Of a stretch of DNA of 64,000 nt, positions 35,172 to 42,930 are shown piece after piece. Source of the stretch: Takashimella koratensis. Its lineage: Eukaryota > Basidiomycota > Tremellomycetes > Trichosporonales > Tetragoniomycetaceae. Under the pieces are notes generated by a model that did no database searches, was not told the origin of the DNA, and was given only the letters and a program-made list of their open reading frames with translations. Within the stretch, counting starts at the first letter, position 1, and every line of letters begins with the position of its first letter. The stretch lies in contig BCKT01000001.1 of the NCBI GenBank assembly GCA_003116875.1, positions 2,537,486 through 2,601,485 on the forward strand. The letters run 5' to 3'. The position numbers and the translations under genes were made by a program.

Positions 35172-35830
35172 CTAGATACCGAGTCCTGATAATGAATTGA
35201 TATCTCCGTGAAGGATTTCAGCACATGCATTGCCTGATCGAAGACAAAACGGGGGATCAAAGTCTGAGGGGGTGGGAATTATGAAGAGACAGAAAGGTGA
35301 TATGGACTTACTTGACTTGATGTTTTAGCCACAACCAGCCCTCGCCTCAAAGCTCAGGACATGTTCAAAGTAGTCCAGCACACCCACACACGTGCGTAGC
35401 GGAGAGAACAGCTCTGCCGAAGCTTGACAGCTTGTAGCACTTTTCCTAGCCGTTTGACATAGCACGAAGTCTGGAAGGCTCAGCTACGACATGCCTTATT
35501 ATGCCTTGTCCAGTCGTCACGTTGATCTTTACTGCAGCAACTTCTACCAAATCGGCTATGGCCTTTGCCCACGAGGCGGAGATATGACAAAACGGTGATA
35601 CACTCCTTAATGGAGTGTGCATGTGTCAGAGCTGAAAGGGATGACCCCTGTGCACATTGGACGACAAAGCGGCGAGTTATTGTACAACGGATGGACCGCT
35701 ATGCAACATTGCATGTCAGCGATAAAGGATTGTTTGTTATTCCAGCATTCAAAAGATTGGCGTTTGAACGGTTGCTCTCCCTTCAGTCGGGGTTTCACTG
35801 ACAAGCTGAGTCGAGAGGGCGGGTATGCAG

Positions 35831-35837
35831 ATATAAG
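35831..35837 (+). promoter_or_regulatory. Putative TATA element
   Basis: ATATAAG about 111-117 bp before the ATG at 35948, followed directly by a run of 19 T. Confidence 0.55.
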
Positions 35838-35843
35838 CAGCTG

Positions 35844-35862
35844 TTTTTTTTTTTTTTTTTTT
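35844..35862. repeat. Homopolymer run of 19 T
   Basis: Between the TATA-like element and the start codon of the gene at 35948, probably near its transcription start. Confidence 0.85.
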
Positions 35863-35947
35863 CATTTCGTGTGGTCATTTTCTCTACAGCTGCCATAACA
35901 GACAACTCCCATTTGCAAGAAACGAACTAATTAAGCTAATTATCATC

Positions 35948-36403
35948 ATGCCGACCCTCGAGGACGTACCGACATCAAGATCAATTGTCACTTACGCTGA
36001 CGCAAAAGATTTGATCACGACGGCACTCACGAGAGACTTTTCGACCCACTACGACTCTCATGGCATTAAATTCACCGCCATAATAGAGAACGTAACGACT
36101 GCGAGCGTGTCCTTTGCTTTGACTGCCTCCGAGCTCCCAAAGCTGGCGGACCAGGAAATAGACGATGTTCCCTTTTCCACGCAGTACGGCGGTGCAGTTT
36201 ATCAGTCGGAGGATATTATACGAAGCTGGCTGAGTGCCGGCCAGCTTGCTGAAACTCAGGCCAAACCGGATCAGGTTTCTGCTCCTCACAGCTACACCGA
36301 TTCGAGTAACAGCTATACTCTCACCGGAGACAGGTATGAGAAGGGGACGGGAGGGGCGTGGAATGGTCGGTTGACTATCCGGGCCAACACCCCGACCGTA
36401 TAG
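35948..36403 (+). CDS. Small-W family orphan protein, right array copy 2
   Basis: An intronless 151-residue protein. Helix DAKDLITTALTRDF, strand region KFTAIIENVTTASVSFALTA, then LPKLADQEIDDVPFSTQYGG, IIRSWLSAGQLAE, and closing block YTLTGDRYEKGTGGAWNGRL. The nearest relative is the gene at 34695. The SVSFALTAS segment also matches VDFAMTAS of the gene at 38318, linking the pairs. No export signal. Function unknown. Confidence 0.77.
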   Translation: MPTLEDVPTSRSIVTYADAKDLITTALTRDFSTHYDSHGIKFTAIIENVTTASVSFALTASELPKLADQEIDDVPFSTQYGGAVYQSEDIIRSWLSAGQLAETQAKPDQVSAPHSYTDSSNSYTLTGDRYEKGTGGAWNGRLTIRANTPTV

Positions 36404-37412
36404 CGGCAATCACCTCAGAGCCTTCTGGATGAGAACAGATTGAATACAAACTGCGAGCTTGATGAATGGTTGAAAAGATAGCGCAAGGTGATATTCAATT
36501 TCGTGCTTTGTGTTTCACGAATTTTTACCATGGCCTTGGGTGGCGCAGGCCGAGGTCACGGAGAACAATAAGACCACTAGTAGAGGCTATGCAGCGCTGC
36601 GGCGCACGGGCCCGCGAGCGGCTGCGGCCGCGGAGAACGACGGGGATGCATGAACGACGCGCAAGCGGTCGAGGCCGAGCTAGTGCACTTAAATAGCAGT
36701 CGGTAGCGTCGAGAGATGAATCCCCAACCCGTTGAAACCTAACATTTAGCATGCCTTTGTGAATACTTGATGACGCGTTCAAATGCAACCTGCTATTATC
36801 ACGTCTTTGGTGAGACCGCTGGCCTCAGAGGGAAGCAGGGAGAGTGAAGGGTGAAGCTCTTGTTTGCCGACTGGGGAGCATTTGGGCTGTCCACACTAGT
36901 GGCAACACTCAGCACAGTATCAAAAGAGAGACATGGCCGGGGAGTCGGGAGTTGATCGGGTGCTAATCTGCTTGCAATGAAAGGATGACCGTCGGCGTTT
37001 TGGGACCGAAAGCTTTGCTTGCTTTCATGGGAGTATCATGGGACAGGCGAAAGCCTGCCCCGCACTGCTCTTGTTGAACGTGTGCAGTAAAGAGGAGGGT
37101 AATCTTCCCTTTGATAACACCAAGTTTTTTTTCGGCCAAGTCGGAGTTTTGGTTATCGTCACTTGGACGCTGCACTAGTGCTGAGCTCTGCCTACTCCGT
37201 CCTGGATGGAATTCTCAGTTGGTTGTAACGCGCCCAGCCTACTTTTCTTTTGCTGAAATGTCTCCGGCTAAAATTTTGCTCCCATATGGGAGAACGGACT
37301 ACATCCGAGCACTCGACGTCAAGACAGGCATGGATATAAGCCTTGACCGAGAGAACAAGGTTCCCCACAGACGCTACCAACACACCTCTCGATATCGGTC
37401 AATACAGTCATC
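36404..37412. other. Intergenic in right array, with TATA-like element
   Basis: One kilobase between array members. A 101-codon frame at 37111-37416 overlaps the promoter of the next gene and is not called. No family relic could be identified by eye. Confidence 0.4.
37334..37340 (+). promoter_or_regulatory. Putative TATA element
   Basis: ATATAAG about 73-79 bp before the ATG at 37413. Confidence 0.5.
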
Positions 37413-37844
37413 ATGACGGAATACAACGAACCGACGGATGAGCAGATGAATCAGTTCGCCGAAGTGAAAGCGGCAGTCGCAACTGCCCTCACGACAAATA
37501 TTATCAGCGGCTTTGCTAACAGCAGGGTTTACTTCTCTGTTTCCACCCTCTATGATACCGCAACAGAGGTCCGATTCCAGATGCGCACCTCGTGTTTGAA
37601 GGATATGACAGAGGAAATGGTCAAGGACGCCCATGGCGGAACCAAGTTTGGAACGCCTGCAATGGAGGCTGAGGAGTTTGTGCAAGGTTGGCTAAGAATG
37701 GGGATTGACAATCATATTTCGACAGTCAAAGATCTTCCCATTGTTTCCGTGGAGAGAGACACATGGAAAATGTCAGCTTTTGACTACCGGACAGACGTCT
37801 TGGGTCACTGGACTGGAGTTCTCTCGATTGAACTCAATGTTTAG
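37413..37844 (+). CDS. Small-W family orphan protein, right array copy 3
   Basis: An intronless 143-residue protein. Start MTEYNEPTDEQMNQFAEVKA, helix continuing to ALTTNI, strand YFSVSTLYDTATEVRFQMRT, then LKDMTEEMVKDAHGGTKFGT, EEFVQGWLRMG, and closing block WKMSAFDYRTDVLGHWTGVL. It pairs with the next gene (38318): EPT..Q/EM..F.EVK.A...ALT..I, FSV, TEE.VK, T..GTP, FVQGWL, WKMS..DY are shared in order. This is the clearest duplicate pair of the right array. No export signal. Function unknown. Confidence 0.82.
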   Translation: MTEYNEPTDEQMNQFAEVKAAVATALTTNIISGFANSRVYFSVSTLYDTATEVRFQMRTSCLKDMTEEMVKDAHGGTKFGTPAMEAEEFVQGWLRMGIDNHISTVKDLPIVSVERDTWKMSAFDYRTDVLGHWTGVLSIELNV

Positions 37845-38317
37845 TTCGCCGTCTCACGAATGTCTCAAGGGGTCTTCAAGGCTCGATGAGTGATTTCGCA
37901 TTTATTGGACCACTTGGAAGTCTCGGCAACTGCAGTGCACACAGGAAGGCTGTTGGTATGGCTATTGTTATCTATAGCATGCATTTCAGCTTATCGGTGG
38001 TATTTCGGTGTACAGAATGGAACGCTATACTGATGCCGGGCGATACTGCGGCTTCAACGGACGACACGGTCGTATTTGACGCGCTCAGCAAACCTTTGTG
38101 AGAGTGCTCTTCGGTTCAAGTTTTGTCCCCGAGAGGAGTGTTGTCTCCAGGTGTTGTACTGCCTCCAGATATCAGCAAAGGAGTGAAGACAGTGCAGATT
38201 ACCTCCGAGCTTTTTAGTGATAATGTCAAGCGAATATAAAAGCTTTGACAAAGTAGATACAAGTCCCCTCAACAACATCGCCCGCAACACCTAACAGACC
38301 AGTAAGGAAGTTTCGCC
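37845..38317. other. Intergenic in right array, with TATA box
   Basis: 3' flank of copy 3 and promoter of copy 4. No gene seen. Confidence 0.5.
38235..38242 (+). promoter_or_regulatory. Putative TATA box TATAAAAG
   Basis: GAATATAAAAGCTTTG, about 76-83 bp before the ATG at 38318; same octamer as in the left array. Confidence 0.65.
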
Positions 38318-38770
38318 ATGACAGCAACTATCGAGCCGACGATTGAAGAGATGAAGGACTTCACTGAAGTGAAGAAGGCAATCATTAAAGCCCTCACTTC
38401 TGACATTCCGAAAGGATTGCTCAAAAGTGGGATCACGTTCTCCGTGGCTATAACTCACCAGGATGAGAGACAGGTTGATTTCGCAATGACCGCTTCGTTC
38501 AGCTCAAATTTGACAGAGGAGACCGTGAAGAAGGCGGGCACATGGACGAAGCAGGGAACGCCCGAGACCCTTGCAGAGGGATTCGTGCAAGGTTGGCTTC
38601 TGGACGCAGCGGTTCAGATGAATGCGTCAGATAGTGACGCTGAATCAGATGCTCCTCTTCCCATCCCCCCTGATGAGGGGAAGACTTGGAAGATGTCGGT
38701 CAGTGACTACAACCTTGACAAGACTACTGGAAAATTGACTGGTGACTTGTCGCTTCAGCTCCAGATCTGA
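38318..38770 (+). CDS. Small-W family orphan protein, right array copy 4
   Basis: An intronless 150-residue protein, the duplicate partner of the gene at 37413. Helix IEEMKDFTEVKKAIIKALTS, strand TFSVAITHQDERQVDFAMTA, LTEETVKKAGTWTKQGTPE, GFVQGWLLDAA, an acidic linker (DSDAESDAPLP), and closing block WKMSVSDYNLDKTTGKLTGD. The closing Trp before the last Gly is replaced by Leu, the only clear loss of that residue in the array. No export signal. Function unknown. Confidence 0.82.
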   Translation: MTATIEPTIEEMKDFTEVKKAIIKALTSDIPKGLLKSGITFSVAITHQDERQVDFAMTASFSSNLTEETVKKAGTWTKQGTPETLAEGFVQGWLLDAAVQMNASDSDAESDAPLPIPPDEGKTWKMSVSDYNLDKTTGKLTGDLSLQLQI

Positions 38771-39272
38771 TTCGCAGGGTACCGCCGCCTTTACAAATTG
38801 AAACGACGGCTACGGTCAAGTGATAGTTCTATTATGCATTGATTTGATGACGCTGTCGGTTGAGTGTCTTTGAAACCCGGAAGGCATGAACATGTCTGTT
38901 ATACCATAGTCAAAGCGAAAGACTCAAACACCAGAGCCTTGTTGACGCCCTGGACCGCTGGTTATGCGATACTGCTTGAAATGGGGCGATCGCTTGGACG
39001 TTGACTTTCAAGCGCGTGTCCATTGTTTTTGACCAACCCGCAATTCGGCGCCCACAAAGGAAGAACTCCCAGTGTGCTTCAATATGCTGCAGTAAAACGT
39101 GCGGAATCGGCGTGTCTCAAACATAGGCCTCAAAGGTAACCAGAGGACATGACGTCCTGCCATCCAGAACTGCAGGAGATATAAAGCCCATCAGCGTAGA
39201 GAAGACAGGATTGAAATGTTTTTTCCACACCTCTGATCAGCTATACTTGACTAGCGCAACAACAACTACACC
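38771..39272. other. Intergenic in right array, with TATA box
   Basis: No gene seen; the TATA-like element of the next gene lies at 39180. Confidence 0.5.
39180..39186 (+). promoter_or_regulatory. Putative TATA box TATAAAG
   Basis: GAGATATAAAGCCC, about 87-93 bp before the ATG at 39273. Confidence 0.6.
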
Positions 39273-39839
39273 ATGAGCAAGGACGAGATCACACATCTGG
39301 ACGAGAACGGGGACGGAATCAGAGGTGATATAGGGAAAGCCAACCTTGAGTGCATCAAAGTCGACTTCGCAGAGGCAAAGACCCTCACCGAACAAATTTT
39401 GAATTGGATCACGTTCTATAAAGGCGTTGAGGGTTGCGGTTTACCTGATTTCTCTTACACAGTCGTCGAGAGCTCTGATCGACGCGCGGCGTATCGTCTC
39501 TCCTCGCGTGCTCTCACCAAGTCCGACGTGGACGTGTTCCCGTCCGCTGGGCTGTTTTTCATCCCGAAAGATGTGATTAAATCGCTCCACCCTTTCTCGG
39601 GGCATATCCACCAGAAATTCACCGAGTGGGCTCGAGACAGCCAAAAGCTCGATTGGGCATACCAAGACACTCACGACCTAGTTGAACCATCGGATAGGTG
39701 GGAGAGTGTAGATGATGAAGAGATTGCTCCAACCTCGCCAGCGATTTTAGAAAGCGCTCAGTATTGGGTCCAGGAGCTTACCAGGGAGAACGGGCAGTGG
39801 AAGGGGGTTCTGGTGTTGGAAAGCACCAAGGAAGAGTAA
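39273..39839 (+). CDS. Small-W family orphan protein, right array copy 5
   Basis: An intronless 188-residue protein. Helix DFAEAKTLTEQILNWITFYK, then LPDFSYTVVESSDRRAAYRL, a segment ending FFIPKDV, EWARDSQKLDWAYQD, PSDR, and closing block YWVQELTRENGQWKGVLVLE. It pairs with the gene at 40419 (EWARDS..LDW..QD.H, PSDR, LTRE.G.WKG..VLE). The helix-strand-WL-strand-W.G order follows the other members, although identity to them is low. No export signal. Function unknown. Confidence 0.8.
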   Translation: MSKDEITHLDENGDGIRGDIGKANLECIKVDFAEAKTLTEQILNWITFYKGVEGCGLPDFSYTVVESSDRRAAYRLSSRALTKSDVDVFPSAGLFFIPKDVIKSLHPFSGHIHQKFTEWARDSQKLDWAYQDTHDLVEPSDRWESVDDEEIAPTSPAILESAQYWVQELTRENGQWKGVLVLESTKEE

Positions 39840-40418
39840 TCATGTACTTTGGTTTACTTCCATAAGCTTCCAGAACGAGGAAGGATTTCATGCAGCAGAA
39901 GGTCGATCTGACGTTGTTTTCATTTCCCCACCAACAAGATACAGTAGATGTTCTTGCCAAGTTAAGAAATGGTATTCCAGACTTTGACGTCGGAAGTTCT
40001 CGGCGTCCCACCGTCTCGCCAGCCCGCAAAGGGTTGCTCTCGAAGTTCGATACGCTTTGTCAAACCCACCCGAAACCGCGGCCCCGGTGTTCACGACCGC
40101 AACAGCTTCCTTCAAAACAACAGTACAGAAAGATTTTCCCCCCTCTGAGCTCCTGGGCGGTTTCCTTTGACCGACATCGCCAACCTTCTGAAACGAGGTA
40201 GAGTGCAGTAGGCGCCGTGGAGAAAGGAGACTCACACAGAATGCGCCGGCGGGGTTCGACACCGCAAACGTTCACCCACCGAACAGTCATGTCAACGGAA
40301 AGGCTCGGAGCAACTCGGACTCTTGTCAGACGTGTAGCCCAAACATAGTCTCGAGGTGTGAGCATGAGGATGTTTGTCCCCCACTTTGAATCAGCTACCT
40401 CTCACCAAGTACCTCACA
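39840..40418. other. Intergenic in right array
   Basis: No clear TATA box before the gene at 40419 and no gene seen. A frame on - (39888-40262) has no family motif. Confidence 0.45.
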
Positions 40419-40938
40419 ATGAGCGCCGTCACACTCAACCCTGCAGACTTCAAGATTGACTTTGATGAAGCGAAAGCCATCACAGACAGGACATTGCAGA
40501 CCATCACCGCTTACAGTGGTCGAGAGAACTCGGTGTTGCCCGAGTTCTCCTTCAAGCCTCTCAGAAGCACGGAGAATAGAGCTTCATATGAACTTTCAGC
40601 TCTCGCCTTGACTTCAAACCGAGGATCGGCGTTTCCTTCCTCTAAGATGTATCTGGTTCCCCTGAATATACAAGCGAGCGAACCTCCGTTCGCTATGCAC
40701 CTCAACTTTAATATCATGCAGTGGGCTCGGGACAGCGAGGAGCTTGATTGGGAGTTTCAAGATCACCATCATCTCGATTTTCCTTCAGATAGAGGTGAGA
40801 TGCCAAGCGGGAAGCTCGAACAGACACAACACATCTGTCATCTTAGACAACGTCCAGTTCAGGATCAGTAAGCTCACGAGGGAGAAAGGATACTGGAAAG
40901 GTCTTTTTGTCTTGGAAAAAACGACAAAGCAAGACTAG
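40419..40938 (+). CDS. Small-W family orphan protein, right array copy 6, with a possible 52-nt intron
   Basis: Exons 40419-40794 and 40847-40938 give 155 residues. The first frame matches the gene at 39273 (DFDEAKAITDRTLQTITAYS, LPEFSF, QWARDSEELDWEFQDHHH, PSDR) and then runs to a stop at 40871 without the family ending. The ending (QFRISKLTREKGYWKGLFVL) lies in another frame. A GTGAGA donor at 40795 and a CATCTTAG acceptor ending at 40846 join the two in phase. The alternative is a frameshift: the partner gene has no intron here and encodes about 20 residues across the gap. If it is an intron, it is the only one in the family. Function unknown. Confidence 0.6.
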
Positions 40939-41392
40939 GCAACGGCTGAGTAGAATGTGTGCCGCTCTCCCAGTACATGCTCTTATACGTATGGATCATG
41001 AGCGATTATGAATTCTTTTGAGAATTTGCCCGGTAGGGGTTGACGTGTACCGTGGGCTCATAATATTTCTTTGCGCAATGTCGTATTTCACAGTTGAGGA
41101 TCATGCCTGCCTACGTACTCACTACAAGCAACTCAGACTACCAGTCGCCTCTTTGCCGCATCGCCGGCTTCCCGGACCACCTTCCATTGTCGGATTTCGA
41201 AGGCCAGAGTTTTCTTTTGTCTCTCATCACCTTTCACGCCTCAAACGGCTGAATGTCAGTCTCGCCTTACTGTCTACTATATAGTCCCCTCACCGGATCC
41301 CATTTCGTCCTCTCTCTTCGCTCCACTCCTCATATCCACAATTTTCCATCTTCTCTACATCAACGCAACAAACGTATGAAGTCGTAGACACA
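40939..41392. other. Intergenic in right array, with TATA box
   Basis: No gene seen; TATA-like element at 41277. Confidence 0.5.
41277..41284 (+). promoter_or_regulatory. Putative TATA element
   Basis: CTATATAG about 109-116 bp before the ATG at 41393. Confidence 0.55.
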
Positions 41393-42031
41393 ATGACTTC
41401 CATCCTCAACACGATCAACGAATTCGTCTTCCCTGATCCAACTCCATTCGAGAGCGCTGTGAATATAACCGACAGTGTACTTGGATACATTCAACACCAC
41501 TCTTTCGCCTCTAGACTAGAATACGGTCCCCAAGCTGGGTCAGACAAATCATCCACAACCACAAAGTACATCTACAATCTTTCGGTGAAACCCTTTGACG
41601 ATCCACAGGGAATTTGGAGACACCCAAATTTGATTCCTAATATTGCAGAATGGTCTACGAATTCAGACAAGATAGTGGATGGTTTCATAGGGTGGTTGAA
41701 CAGTAACCTACACCCTGAGGCTGAGGTGATTGAACAGGTGTTCCTCGAGTCCGAGTCTGAAGTGCAGCGGGAAGAACGGAGCAAGGAAACGAATCACTCT
41801 TCTTTGTACACGTTTGAAATCCCAGAGTTTTCCAATGGTGTTAAAGTGACGTTCAAGGGCCTTCCGTCCACGGACAAGGAATGGCGTGCGCCGTCCACGG
41901 ACAAGAAATGGCGTGCGCAGACCTGCATCGAGAGCACGAAACCTGTGGACACGGAGTCGACTTTAGACACCAAAACCGATGGTGTGGAGCAGTTTCGGGA
42001 CCCAGGCGCGTGGAAAGATGAAAGCGACTGA
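41393..42031 (+). CDS. Small-W family orphan protein, right array copy 7 (divergent, extended tail)
   Basis: An intronless 212-residue protein. Helix SAVNITDSVLGYIQHHSF, strand KYIYNLSVKPFDD, a middle with VDGFIGWLNSNLHPEAE, and closing block SLYTFEIPEFSNGVKVTFKG, in the family order. A tail of about 60 residues follows, containing a nine-residue tandem repeat PSTDKEWRA/PSTDKKWRA encoded by a 27-bp duplication. It is the most diverged right-array member, with no close partner here. No export signal. Function unknown. Confidence 0.7.
   Translation: MTSILNTINEFVFPDPTPFESAVNITDSVLGYIQHHSFASRLEYGPQAGSDKSSTTTKYIYNLSVKPFDDPQGIWRHPNLIPNIAEWSTNSDKIVDGFIGWLNSNLHPEAEVIEQVFLESESEVQREERSKETNHSSLYTFEIPEFSNGVKVTFKGLPSTDKEWRAPSTDKKWRAQTCIESTKPVDTESTLDTKTDGVEQFRDPGAWKDESD
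41864..41917 (+). repeat. 27-bp tandem duplication inside a coding region
   Basis: Units 41864-41890 and 41891-41917 differ at one base (GGAATGG versus GAAATGG), so the duplication is recent. It adds nine residues in frame to the gene at 41393. Confidence 0.92.
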
Positions 42032-42930
42032 GGCTTGACGCAATCGTAGTTGATACTTTAGGATAACTGGTTGGGCCGATGAGCAGAGAAAAGATCGTGA
42101 TTGCATGCACGCATGCATGATCTGTGAAACGAGAGTGAAAAAGAACAAAAGCGTCACGATGGATCAGGCAACGCAATAGTGTCCATGTTATGTACGAACG
42201 ACTACGAAAAAGGAAAAAAAAACAAAAAAAAAAAAACAAATTAAACAGCTACTTGAAAGAAAAAATGTCCACGACGAGAAGGGAACGTGGTTGAGAGCTC
42301 GAGAAGAGAGCGGCAGAAGGATAAAAAGGTGGAGGGTGTAGAAAGGTACTGTAAGGACGGAGAGTAGAGAGAGGAGGAGGAGGAGGAGGAGGAGGAGGAG
42401 GAGAGGTGTTACGATACAATAAACGAGTGTGGGATGATGCAGAAGATCTGAGAGAAAGGGGACAATGCAAGTTTAAGGAAAGAGGGAAAGGGATAAATGC
42501 AAGTGGGACAGACGACTCTCAATGTTCATATATAAGCTTGGGAGCTTGAACCTTTAGACCTCTCACTTCGATGGAGAAAGTCTCACGTGTGATTTTTACT
42601 GATTTATTGTTGTTCGGCCTTTTTTTCGGTGTGGTTTTTCGATTTTCCTTAGGTTCGGTCGACTAGAACCATTCTTTAGTCGACCGCTCGTCCTCGTGTA
42701 TAATGTGAATCTGTTCTGGGTCGTTACGTATGAAACAAGGTCGTTGTCGTTAAAACATGGGAAACGCGCGAAACTGGGTTGAAAAGAAAAAACACAGTCT
42801 TTCTTCGCAAGACATCGTCCGTTGTGAGATCGGAAATTGAATAACCGCCATACAGTCGGTATCGAGAAGCCAAACGATATCCTCGCGAGCCCAAGTCGGT
42901 CTAAAGGGTCTCTCTGCCTCCGCCCTCCGC
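42032..42930. other. Intergenic, convergent
   Basis: 3' flanks of the last small-W gene and the copper radical oxidase gene. A-rich stretch near 42207-42245 and a GAG microsatellite at 42371-42404. No gene seen. Confidence 0.55.
42371..42404. repeat. GAG microsatellite
   Basis: About eleven tandem GAG/GGA triplets in non-coding DNA. Confidence 0.85.

Larger units (their letters stand above)
35172..35947. other. Intergenic in right array
   Basis: Holds a TATA-like element and a poly-T tract close to the next gene. A frame at 35565-35801 has no family motif. No gene seen. Confidence 0.45.

Noticed and set aside
35844..35862. Poly-T run as a retroelement tail
   Set aside because: No target-site duplication or element sequence beside it; a promoter poly-T tract is simpler.
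39441..39674. Frames on - within the gene at 39273
   Set aside because: Shadows of a gene supported by its paralog at 40419.
40251..40275. GGGTTCGACACC, resembling a tRNA T-loop
   Set aside because: No acceptor stem, D-arm or anticodon arm could be fitted around it. I found no tRNA in the window.
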